From assembly GCA_963749605.1 (NCBI GenBank), contig CAVVNN010000004.1:736648-800647 (forward strand): a DNA stretch of 64,000 nucleotides, in the 5' to 3' direction. How positions within the stretch are numbered: position 1 is the stretch's first letter; every line of letters begins with the position of its first letter. Shown piece after piece: positions 1 to 8,923 of the stretch. Source of the DNA: CAVVNN01 sp963749605. GTDB taxonomy: Bacteria; Actinomycetota; Thermoleophilia; Solirubrobacterales; 70-9. The notes beneath the pieces were generated by a model, which saw nothing but the letters and a program-made list of their open reading frames with translations, did no database searches and was not told the origin of the DNA. Made by a program: the position numbers and the translations under genes.

Positions 1-896
1 GCCACATCCTGACCAACAACCACGTCGTCTCCGGCGCCAGCCGGATCCAGGTCAAACTCGGCGCCTCCGACACGACCTACGGCGCCACCGTGGTCGGCGC
101 CGACCCGGCCACCGACATCGCCCTGCTCAAGGTCGACGCCCCCTCCGATCAGCTTCACCCGCTGGCGCTGGGCGAATCCTCGACGCTCGAAGTCGGCGAC
201 CCGGTGGTCGCGATCGGAAATCCCTTCGGGCTCGACCGCACCGTCACCAGCGGCATCGTCTCGGCGCTGCAGCGCCAGATCCAGGCCCCCAACGGCTTCT
301 CGATCTCCAACGTGATCCAGACCGACGCCGCAATCAACCCCGGCAACTCGGGTGGTCCGCTGATCGACGCCTCCGGGAACGTCGTCGGCATCAACTCCCA
401 GATCGAGACCGGCGGCAGCGGCAGCGGCAACGTGGGGATCGGCTTCGCGATCCCGATCGACACGGCGCGCACCGAGATCAAGCAGCTCGAGACCACCGGC
501 AAGGTCGAGCACGCCTTCCTCGGCATCAGCGGCACCAGCATCACCCCGGACCTGGCGCGGGCGGTCAACCTGCCCGTGAAGGAGGGGGTGCTCGTCCAGG
601 AAGTGGTCAAGGGAGGCCCTGCCGACAAGGCGGGCATCCAGGGCGGCGGCACCTCGGCGACGATCGAAGGCGCCAGCTTCAGCCTCGGCGGCGACATCAT
701 CACCGAGGTGAACGGCAGGAAGATCTCCTCGATGGAGGACGTCGTCAACGTCGTCAACTCCGCCAAGCCGGGCGAAACCGTGGAACTGACGGTGCTGCGG
801 GGCGGCTCCACCAAGACCGTCAGCGTCACGTTCGGCGAAAGGCCGGCGTCGGTGAAGGACTCCCAGTCCGGTCTGCCCGGCCCGTTGGGCAAGTAG
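1..896 (+). CDS. htrA: HtrA/DegP-type serine protease with PDZ domain (5' partial)
   Basis: Trypsin-like periplasmic or membrane-anchored quality-control protease; the N-terminus lies outside the window, and the reading frame is open from base 3 for 297 codons. All three catalytic residues are visible: His in TNNHVV (about residue 7 of the visible part), Asp in ATDIALL (about 38) and Ser in NPGNSGGPL (about 116). A PDZ domain follows (about 170-275), with the carboxylate-binding stretch near LGISGT and a typical GGDIITEVNG core. A Gly/Ser linker and a short Lys-ended tail finish the protein. The missing part probably carries a membrane anchor, as in other actinobacterial HtrA proteins. Family assignment is secure; the exact paralogue cannot be told. 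The trp genes start 18 bases downstream, so they could be co-transcribed. Confidence 0.93.
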   Translation, partial: HILTNNHVVSGASRIQVKLGASDTTYGATVVGADPATDIALLKVDAPSDQLHPLALGESSTLEVGDPVVAIGNPFGLDRTVTSGIVSALQRQIQAPNGFSISNVIQTDAAINPGNSGGPLIDASGNVVGINSQIETGGSGSGNVGIGFAIPIDTARTEIKQLETTGKVEHAFLGISGTSITPDLARAVNLPVKEGVLVQEVVKGGPADKAGIQGGGTSATIEGASFSLGGDIITEVNGRKISSMEDVVNVVNSAKPGETVELTVLRGGSTKTVSVTFGERPASVKDSQSGLPGPLGK

Positions 897-914
897 CTTC
901 CGTACCCTGAAGGG

Positions 915-1550
915 GTGCGGGTAAAGATCTGCGGACTAACCGACCTGGACGACGCCGCTGAGGCCGTGAGGCTGGGCGCCTGGGCTCTCGGCCTGATCCA
1001 CTTCGACCGCAGCCCGAGGCGCTGCGACCCGACTGTGGCGGCCGAGATTGCCGCTGCGTTCCGGCGCAAGTGCGAGATCGCGGGGGTCTTTGTCAACCCG
1101 ACCCTGGAGGAGGTCGACCACGCGGTCGAGAACGCCGGGCTGAGCATCGTGCAGCTCAACGGGATGGAGGGAACCTCCTTCTGCACCGAGGTCGCGCGAC
1201 GCACCGGCGCCAAGGTCGTGAAGGCGATCCACGTCGCCAGCGCCGCCGACATCCACGGGGCCGAGGCCTACCGCACCGACTTCCACCTCTTCGACCGTCG
1301 CGGCAAGGGCCTCTGGGGCGGCACCGGCGAGAGCTTCGACTGGGGCCTGCTGCGCGATCGCCGCTCCGAGGTGCCGGCGATCCTCGCCGGCGGCCTGCGG
1401 CCGGATAACGTCGCCGAGGCGATCGCCGTCACCCATCCCTACGCGGTCGACGTCGCGAGCGGGGTGGAGACCGAGCCGGGTCGCAAGGACCACACGGCGA
1501 TGGAGGCGTTCTTCGAGGCTGCGCGCGGCGCTAGCGTCCCGGCAGCATGA
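915..1550 (+). CDS. trpF: phosphoribosylanthranilate isomerase
   Basis: Isomerises N-(5'-phosphoribosyl)anthranilate to CdRP, the third step of tryptophan synthesis from chorismate; cytosolic TIM barrel. The 211-residue protein has the catalytic Cys in KICGLT (residue 6) and the general-acid Asp in FHLFD (residue 127), plus the phosphate-binding LAGGL near 158-162, so both catalytic residues are conserved. The start is GTG and gives the usual N-terminal strand MRVKICG. The stop overlaps the trpB start in an ATGA, so the two are translationally coupled in a trpFBA operon. The other trp genes are not in the window. Confidence 0.96.
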   Translation: MRVKICGLTDLDDAAEAVRLGAWALGLIHFDRSPRRCDPTVAAEIAAAFRRKCEIAGVFVNPTLEEVDHAVENAGLSIVQLNGMEGTSFCTEVARRTGAKVVKAIHVASAADIHGAEAYRTDFHLFDRRGKGLWGGTGESFDWGLLRDRRSEVPAILAGGLRPDNVAEAIAVTHPYAVDVASGVETEPGRKDHTAMEAFFEAARGASVPAA

Positions 1551-2713
1551 GCGCGGTCGAGGAGAGGTTCGGCCCCTATGGGGGGCGCTATGTGCCGGAG
1601 ACGCTGATCCCGGCGCTCGAGGAGCTGACCGCCGCCTGGGCGGCGGCGCGCGAGGACGAGGAGTTCCAGCGGCGCCTTGCCCTCCTGCACCGCGACTTCA
1701 TCGGCCGCCCGACGCCGCTCTACCTGGCCGGCCGCCTCTCCGAGCGGGCCGGGCGCACCGTCTACCTGAAGCGCGAGGACCTCGCCCACACCGGCGCCCA
1801 CAAGATCAACAACGCGATCGGCCAAGCCCTGCTCGCCCAGCGGATGGGCAAGCCGCGGGTGATCGCCGAGACCGGAGCCGGCCAGCACGGCGTCGCGACC
1901 GCAACCGCCTGCGCACTGCTCGGTCTCGAGTGCGTCGTCTACATGGGGACCGAGGACATTCGTCGGCAGAAGCCCAATGTCGAGCGAATGGGCCTGCTCG
2001 GCGCCGAGGTCGTGCCGGTGGAGGCTGGCGCCCGCACCCTGAAGGAGGCGGTCAGCGCTGCGATCCGCGACTGGGTGACGAACGTCGAGACGACCCATTA
2101 CGTGATCGGGTCGGCCGTCGGCCCGGCGCCCTTCCCGGCGCTGGTGCGCGATCTGCAGCGGGTGATCGGCGACGAGGCGCGCGAGCAGGCGCTTGCGGCC
2201 GAGGGGGTTCTACCCGCACGCGTGATCGCCTGCGTCGGCGGCGGCTCCAACTCGATCGGCATCTTCACCCCGTTCATCGAGGACGAGGGGGTGGAGCTGA
2301 TCGGCGTCGAGGCCGCGGGGGAGGGGCTGCAGAGCGGCCGTCACGGCGCCTCGCTGCTGGCCGGAAGCGCCGGCGTCCTGCACGGTTCGCTCTCCTCGGT
2401 GCTGGCTGACGAGGAGGGGCAGATCCTCGAGGCCCACTCGGTCTCGGCCGGCCTCGACTACCCCGGGGTCGGCCCCGAGCACGCCCACCTGCGCGACACC
2501 GGTCGCGCCCGCTACGTCGCCGTCACCGACGAGCAGGCCCTCGCCGCCTTCGGCGAGCTGTCGCGGCTGGAGGGGATCATCCCTGCGCTGGAGTCATCCC
2601 ACGCGATCGCCTGGCTGCTGGAGGACGGCGGCGGGGAGGGCTACGACGTGCTGTGCCTGAGCGGCCGCGGCGACAAGGACCTGGCCGAGGTCTTGGAGCG
2701 GACGGGTGGCTGA
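1547..2713 (+). CDS. trpB: tryptophan synthase beta chain
   Basis: PLP enzyme that condenses indole with L-serine to tryptophan, in an alpha2-beta2 complex with TrpA that channels indole. The 388-residue length is normal. The PLP lysine is K86 in HTGAHKINN, and the glycine-rich phosphate loop GGGSNSIG lies near 228-235. The C-terminal CLSGRGDKD stretch typical of TrpB1 is present. It overlaps trpF by 4 bases and trpA by 8 bases, which suits co-translation of stoichiometric subunits. This is the canonical TrpB1 type expected to work with TrpA rather than a stand-alone TrpB2. Confidence 0.97.
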   Translation: MSAVEERFGPYGGRYVPETLIPALEELTAAWAAAREDEEFQRRLALLHRDFIGRPTPLYLAGRLSERAGRTVYLKREDLAHTGAHKINNAIGQALLAQRMGKPRVIAETGAGQHGVATATACALLGLECVVYMGTEDIRRQKPNVERMGLLGAEVVPVEAGARTLKEAVSAAIRDWVTNVETTHYVIGSAVGPAPFPALVRDLQRVIGDEAREQALAAEGVLPARVIACVGGGSNSIGIFTPFIEDEGVELIGVEAAGEGLQSGRHGASLLAGSAGVLHGSLSSVLADEEGQILEAHSVSAGLDYPGVGPEHAHLRDTGRARYVAVTDEQALAAFGELSRLEGIIPALESSHAIAWLLEDGGGEGYDVLCLSGRGDKDLAEVLERTGG

Positions 2714-3500
2714 GATCGAAGCGGCCTTCGCGGCCGCACGCGCGGAGGGGCGCGCCGCGCTGATGCCCTACATGATGGCCGGCTACCCCGACCAGGCCAC
2801 ATCGCTGGCGGTCGCCGCGTCCTACGCCGGCGCCGGCGCCGACCTGATCGAGCTGGGCGTGCCCTTCTCCGACCCGCTCGCCGACGGTCCGGTCATCCAC
2901 GCCGCCGCGACCGCGGCGCTGGCAAACGGCGCCACGCTCGCCTCCGCTCTGGAGGTCTGCGAATCGATCTCGGCGCGGCTGCCGGTCGTCCTCATGGTCT
3001 ACGCCAACATGGTGCTGGCCCAGGGCGGCGCCGCCGAGTTCGCCCGCCGTGCATCCGGCGCGGGCGCATCCGGCGCGATCGTCCCCGACCTACCCCTCGG
3101 CGAGGGGGAGGAGGTCCGCGGGGCCTTCGCCGCCGCCGGGCTGGCGCTCGTCCCTCTGGTTGCCCCGACCACGCCACCGGAGCGCCGCGCGCGGATCTGC
3201 GCCGCCGCCGAGGGCTTTGTCTACGTCGTCTCCACAGTCGGGACCACGGGCGAGCGCGCCGAGGTCCCCGCCCGCCTCGCCGGCCTGGTTGCCGCAGCCA
3301 AGGCCGAGTCCGAGGTGCCCGTCGCGGTCGGCTTCGGGATCGGCACCCCCGAGCAGGCGGCGCGTGTCGGCGAGATAGCCGACGGCGTCATCGTCGGCAG
3401 CCGCCTCGTGCGGGCGGTCGGAGAGGCGGGCTCGGCGGACGATGCCGCCGATGCAGTCGCCGCCTTCCTGTGCGAAACACGCGACGCCCTCTCCGGGTAG
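2706..3500 (+). CDS. trpA: tryptophan synthase alpha chain
   Basis: Cleaves indole-3-glycerol phosphate to indole and glyceraldehyde-3-phosphate, feeding indole to TrpB. TIM barrel of 264 residues. The catalytic acids fall exactly at the textbook positions: E49 in LIELGVPFSD and D60 in DPLADGP. The phosphate-binding GFGIGTPEQ and DGVIVGSRLV segments are near 205 and 222. The start is GTG inside the trpB stop region (8-base overlap). Last gene of the trpFBA run; a short membrane microprotein gene follows 12 bases later. Confidence 0.97.
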   Translation: MAEIEAAFAAARAEGRAALMPYMMAGYPDQATSLAVAASYAGAGADLIELGVPFSDPLADGPVIHAAATAALANGATLASALEVCESISARLPVVLMVYANMVLAQGGAAEFARRASGAGASGAIVPDLPLGEGEEVRGAFAAAGLALVPLVAPTTPPERRARICAAAEGFVYVVSTVGTTGERAEVPARLAGLVAAAKAESEVPVAVGFGIGTPEQAARVGEIADGVIVGSRLVRAVGEAGSADDAADAVAAFLCETRDALSG

Positions 3501-3512
3501 GATCACCGCCGC

Positions 3513-3659
3513 ATGGGACTGGTCGTAACGCTCTTTCTTGCGCTCGCCGCGATGGCGATCTCCTACGCTTTCGGCCAGGGAGGTCCCGTCGCCGGCCTCG
3601 TCTTCTTCACCGTGCTGCTGATCGGCGCCGCGATTCGCGTCTTTCAGCCCAACTCCTAG
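3513..3659 (+). CDS. 48-residue membrane microprotein
   Basis: A short frame with ATG start, one continuous hydrophobic N-terminal segment (about residues 3-20), a short GQGGP turn and a second hydrophobic segment (about 27-42), ending in RVFQPNS. This predicts a two-helix hairpin membrane protein; no function is assignable. It lies 12 bases after trpA, so it is probably read from the trp transcript. Its TAG stop shares the palindromic tetramer CTAG with the stop of the convergent methyltransferase gene, so the two frames overlap by three bases. Similar mini-proteins with this layout are common in actinobacterial genomes; I do not know a named family. Confidence 0.6.
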   Translation: MGLVVTLFLALAAMAISYAFGQGGPVAGLVFFTVLLIGAAIRVFQPNS

Positions 3660-4474
3660 GCGCGCGTCGCCACTACCTCCAGGTACTCCGGCTCCAGCAC
3701 GAGGGCCCGGTCTCCGGCGGTGTTGCTCTCCTTGAGGTAGGCGCGCAGATCCGCCTCGAGCGCCTCCTCGCCCTCGGGCCCGACCCGCTCGAAGGCCACC
3801 TTGGTCGGGCCGAAGTAGGTGCGGAAGAAGTCCAGCCAGTGGTCGACCGAGCGAAAGGCCTGGCGCGTGGCCCTGCGCTCGATATGCAGGTCCGAGACCC
3901 CGTCGCCGAACAGCTCGCGCAGGCGCTCCTCGGTCCCCCAGAGCAGCGGTGGCTGGACTCCCGGCGGGGGCGGCGCGTGCTTGGCGACCGTCATGAACAT
4001 CTTGCCGACGCCTCCGTCGGGCACCCAGTTGGCCATCCCGATCCGCCCCCCCGGCTTGCAGACGCGCAGCAGCTCGGCCGCCGTCTTCTCCTGGTCGGCG
4101 GCGAACATGGCGCCGAAGATCGACATCACCACGTCGAACTCCCCGTCTTCGAAGGGCAGGTCGGCGGCGTCCGCCTCGACGAACTCGACGTCGAGCCGCT
4201 CGGCGGCGGCGCGCTCCCGCCCGCGCTCGAGCAGGGCGGGGACGAAGTCGGCGCCGACCGTGTCGCCCCAGGCTCGCCGTGCCGCGGCCAGCGCTCCGTT
4301 GCCGCTGCCGCAGGCGACGTCGAGCACCCGCTCGCCGGGGACGATTTCCAGCGACTCCGCGAGCTCCTCGGCCACGATCACGATCAGTCCGGCGACCATT
4401 GCGAAGTCACCCTCCGACCAGGTCTTCTGCTGGATCTGGGTGATCGCACCGAAATCGACGTCGCTCATCTCCAC
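3656..4474 (-). CDS. class I SAM-dependent methyltransferase
   Basis: Rossmann-fold methyltransferase of the UbiE/Methyltransf_11 type, 272 residues. SAM motif I is VLDVACGSGNG at about 50-60, the acidic residue ending strand 2 lies around 88-92 (VEFVEAD), motif II is FDVVMSIFGAMFA at about 108-120, and motif III is LLRVCKPGGRIGMANW at about 135-150. The substrate cannot be read from sequence; a small-molecule or quinone-type substrate is likelier than nucleic acid. It is transcribed alone, convergent with the trp genes, and its ATG is 32 bases from the divergent phosphofructokinase start, so both promoters share that short gap. Confidence 0.88.
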   Translation of the reverse strand: MEMSDVDFGAITQIQQKTWSEGDFAMVAGLIVIVAEELAESLEIVPGERVLDVACGSGNGALAAARRAWGDTVGADFVPALLERGRERAAAERLDVEFVEADAADLPFEDGEFDVVMSIFGAMFAADQEKTAAELLRVCKPGGRIGMANWVPDGGVGKMFMTVAKHAPPPPGVQPPLLWGTEERLRELFGDGVSDLHIERRATRQAFRSVDHWLDFFRTYFGPTKVAFERVGPEGEEALEADLRAYLKESNTAGDRALVLEPEYLEVVATRA

Positions 4475-4506
4475 TCCCTTTGGTCGCCCACGTAAGCTGA
4501 AGCCTA

Positions 4507-5535
4507 ATGCGAATCGGCGTGCTCACCGGCGGGGGGGACTGCCCCGGGTTGAATGCGGCGATCCGGGCGATCGTCCGCAAGGGGGTGGAGCACTACGGCC
4601 ACGACTTCGTCGGCTACCTCGACGGATGGCACGGGCCGCTGGAGCGCGACTTCAGCCCACTCGGGGTGCCCCAGGTGCGCGGCATCCTGCCGCGCGGAGG
4701 CACCATCCTGGGCTCGTCCCGGACCAACCCGTTCAAGGAGGAGGGCGGGCCGGAGCGGATAGCCGCGAACCTCGAGGCGGACGAAGTCGACGGCCTGATC
4801 GCGATTGGTGGCGAGGACACGCTGGGCGTCGCCGCCCGCCTGTACCAGGACCACGGCGTCCGCGTCGTCGGCGTGCCGAAGACGATCGACAACGACCTCG
4901 GCGCCACCGACTACACCTTCGGGTTCGACACCGCCGTCAACATCGCGATGGAGGCGATCGACCGCCTCCATACGACCGCCGACAGCCACCACCGAGTGCT
5001 GATCGTCGAGGTCATGGGGCGCCACGCTGGCTGGATCGCCTTCCACGCCGGACTCGCGGGGGGCGCCAACGTGATCCTCATCCCAGAGCTGCCATTCAGC
5101 GTCGAGCGGGTCTGCGAGTTCGTCGGACGGCGCTTCGAGAGCCGCTACGCGCCGATCATCGTCGTCTCCGAGGGCGCCCAGCCGGAGGGGGGCATGCCGG
5201 AAGTACAGGACGAGAAGCTCGACGCCTTTGGCCACGTCCGCCTCGGCGGCATCGCTCACTGGCTGGAAGGGGAGATCGAGCGGCGCACCGGCAAGGAGAC
5301 GCGGGCCACGGTGCTGGGGCACGTGCAGCGGGGCGGCACTCCTACCGCTTTCGACCGAGTGCTCGCCACCCGCTTCGGCCTCCATGCGATCGATGCTGTC
5401 GACGCACATCGCTGGGGGACGATGACCGCGCTGCGCGGCATCGACATCCAGCTCGTCGAGCTCGGCGCGGCCACCGTCGAGCTGAAGACCGTTCCCGACT
5501 CCCTGTACCGCGAGGCAGAGGTCTTCTTCGGCTGA
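4507..5535 (+). CDS. pfp: 6-phosphofructokinase, probably pyrophosphate-dependent
   Basis: Phosphorylates fructose-6-phosphate in glycolysis (reversible if PPi-linked). The 342-residue protein has the N-terminal TGGGDCPGLNA loop (7-17), the catalytic PKTIDND (124-130, base D128) and the MGRHAGW substrate segment. Donor choice is read from two positions: residue 104 is Asp (GGEDT) where ATP enzymes have Gly, and residue 125 is Lys where E. coli PfkA has Gly124. Known PPi enzymes carry this Asp/Lys pair, whereas actinobacterial ATP enzymes of the same clade keep Gly104. I therefore predict PPi as donor. An H+-pyrophosphatase is encoded about 33 kb away. Start ATG; the next gene overlaps the stop in a CTGA. 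Confidence 0.93.
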   Translation: MRIGVLTGGGDCPGLNAAIRAIVRKGVEHYGHDFVGYLDGWHGPLERDFSPLGVPQVRGILPRGGTILGSSRTNPFKEEGGPERIAANLEADEVDGLIAIGGEDTLGVAARLYQDHGVRVVGVPKTIDNDLGATDYTFGFDTAVNIAMEAIDRLHTTADSHHRVLIVEVMGRHAGWIAFHAGLAGGANVILIPELPFSVERVCEFVGRRFESRYAPIIVVSEGAQPEGGMPEVQDEKLDAFGHVRLGGIAHWLEGEIERRTGKETRATVLGHVQRGGTPTAFDRVLATRFGLHAIDAVDAHRWGTMTALRGIDIQLVELGAATVELKTVPDSLYREAEVFFG

Positions 5536-6023
5536 GGGGTCTTGGCCTGATCGCAGCCGCGCTTGCGGTGCTGACCCTCGCGGCTGCCGGCTGCGGGGGC
5601 GGGGGAGGGGTCGCCGAAGGTGCGACCGTGACCGTCTACGTCAGCGCGCCGCTACACGGCGATCGGGCGAACGAAGGCAAGGCGATGTGCGCCGGCGCAG
5701 AGCGCCAGGCCGGGAGTGCGGGCGACGTTCGGGTTCAGGTCGTCTGCCTCGACGACACCGGCGGAGGCGGGCATTGGTCCCTTGCCGCAGTCGGTGCGAA
5801 CGCCCGCCGTGCTGCCGAGGACTCGACCGCCGTCGGCTACATCGGCGATGCCAATCCCACCGCTAGGCGTTTCTCGCAACCCATTCTCGAATCCGCCGGC
5901 ATCGCCTCGATCTACCGCAGCTCCGGCGCCACCGCGATGGCGAAGCTCTTAGCGGCAATACACAGGGCTGGTGGCGGGCCGACCCTCCGTGAAGTTGTGC
6001 GCGACAGCCTTGCCGGGAGCTGA
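5532..6023 (+). CDS. lipoprotein resembling the N-terminal part of a periplasmic binding protein
   Basis: Predicted exported lipoprotein of about 163 residues. No ATG, GTG or TTG is available near the start. A CTG at 5532, overlapping the pfk stop as CTGA and preceded by AGAGG ten bases upstream, gives a perfect short signal peptide, (M)RGLGLIAAALAVLTLAAAG, followed by the lipobox Cys at residue 21. The mature part reads like the first lobe of branched-chain amino-acid-type solute-binding proteins (VTVYVSAPLHGD, then a conserved GYIGD and an IPIL-like segment), but it stops after about half a lobe. It may be a truncated receptor or a small stand-alone lipoprotein. Function unknown. Confidence 0.6.
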   Translation: MRGLGLIAAALAVLTLAAAGCGGGGGVAEGATVTVYVSAPLHGDRANEGKAMCAGAERQAGSAGDVRVQVVCLDDTGGGGHWSLAAVGANARRAAEDSTAVGYIGDANPTARRFSQPILESAGIASIYRSSGATAMAKLLAAIHRAGGGPTLREVVRDSLAGS

Positions 6024-6042
6024 AAGAAGGGGGTGCAAGCGG

Positions 6043-6944
6043 CTAGAGCAAGTCTTCGAGCGCCTCGTCCAGCTCAGGGTGGCGGAACTCGTAGCCGAGG
6101 TCGAGCGCCCGCCGCGGCGCCACCCGCTGACCACTCCGCAGCACCGCGCCGAACTCGCTCCCGTACATCAGGTCAAGCGCAAATCCGGGCACGGGGACGA
6201 CCGCGGGCCTGCCGAGGGCGCGGCCGAGCGCCTTCGACAGCACGCGATTGGTGACAGGCTTGGGTGCGGTCGAGTTGACGACACCGCTGACCGTCTCGTT
6301 GTCGAGTGCCCAGAGCACGATGCCGACCTCATCGTCTATGTGGACCCAGGAGACGTACTGGCGCCCGCCGGCGAGCGGCCCGCCGACCCCCAGCTTGAAC
6401 GGAGTCAGGAGCTGCTTCAACATTCCGCCGCGGGGGTCGAGCACGTGGCCGGTGCGGACGACGACGAGGCGCACCCCGGCGCCCTCGACCTCGCGCGCGG
6501 CCTTCTCCCACTCGCATACCACCTCGGCGTCGAATCCCTCACCGGGCTCGGCCGACTCGTCGACGATTGCATCGCCGCGGTCGCCGTAGAAGCCGATCGC
6601 CGACTGGTTGACCAGCACCGAGGGCTTGCGCTTCAGTCCGGCGATCGTCCCGACCAGGTTGTGGGTGCCGGTACGGCGGCTCTCCATGATCCGCTGCTTC
6701 GCCTCGTCGGTCCAGCGCTGGTCGATCTTCTCGCCGAGTAGGTTGACCACCCCGTCGACGCTCTCGAAGGCCGCGGCCGGAGGCCGTTCCAGGGTCGGCT
6801 CCCAGGCGTGCCAGGTGACGCTTGGGTTGGTGCTCCGCGCCCGCCCCGGGTCGCGGGTCAGACCGACGACAGTGTCGCCCCGGACCAGCAGCGCGTCGCA
6901 TAGCGCCGAGCCGATGAAGCCGCTGGCTCCGCTGACGAGGACCT

Positions 6945-6948
<4 letters not shown>
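6043..6948 (-). CDS. TIGR01777 family epimerase (YfcH-like SDR)
   Basis: Extended short-chain dehydrogenase of 301 residues with an NAD(P)-binding GASGFIGSAL motif at 7-16. The middle segment has LVNQSAIGFYG followed by a GDAIVDES stretch, and the tail RVAPRRALDLGYEFRHPELDEALEDLL is the C-terminal signature of the TIGR01777/YfcH family. The physiological substrate of this family is unknown. The start codon overlaps the stop of the upstream malic enzyme by four bases (ATGA), so the two are one operon. It is convergent with the lipoprotein gene, only 19 bases away. Confidence 0.9.
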
Positions 6949-8411
<1,463 letters not shown>

Positions 8412-8456
8412 GGGCGGCTATCGAATCAGAATTGGCAGCAACTAGGATCGACGGTC

Positions 8457-8882
8457 ATGGAGCTTGGGTTCCTCATCCTCGCCGACGCCAGCGAGGCGAT
8501 CAACGGGAAGGTCTACGCGCTCGGCGCCGGCTGGAACGAGCTGCGCCTGCCTTCCCTGCCGCAGGAATACGGCTTCGGCATCTCCCTCGCCGTCGACGTG
8601 CCCTGGAGCGAAACCAACCGCCGCCACTCCCTCGCCCTCCACATCCAGGGTCCCGACGGCGAGATTGTCGGCGACGAGTTCTCGATGGAGTTCGAGGCCG
8701 GTCGTCCGCCGGGCAGCGCCGAGGGCGCCGACCAGCGCATAGTCGTCTCCCTGGAGACCCACCTCACCTTCTCCGCCACCGGCCCCCACGCGGTGGTGGT
8801 CACCGTCGCCGAAGACGAGATCGGCCGCAGTCGCTTCTACGTCCGCGAGGCCCCGCAGGAGATGGTCCCGCCGGGGGCTTAA
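8457..8882 (+). CDS. DUF6941-type small beta protein
   Basis: Cytosolic 141-residue protein that I match from memory to the DUF6941 family common in actinobacteria: N-terminal LILADASEAINGKVYALGAGWNEL, a conserved WSETNRRHSLALHIQGPDG core and a C-terminal beta-rich end. No catalytic motif is evident and the function of the family is unknown. The ATG at 8457 gives the expected N-terminus. It is divergent from the malic enzyme gene (45-base gap) and sits 41 bases before polA, so it may share the polA transcript. Confidence 0.75.
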   Translation: MELGFLILADASEAINGKVYALGAGWNELRLPSLPQEYGFGISLAVDVPWSETNRRHSLALHIQGPDGEIVGDEFSMEFEAGRPPGSAEGADQRIVVSLETHLTFSATGPHAVVVTVAEDEIGRSRFYVREAPQEMVPPGA

Positions 8883-8923
8883 GAGCGCCGGGCCCGCGCC
8901 GCCGTCGGACCTATGATCGCCGG

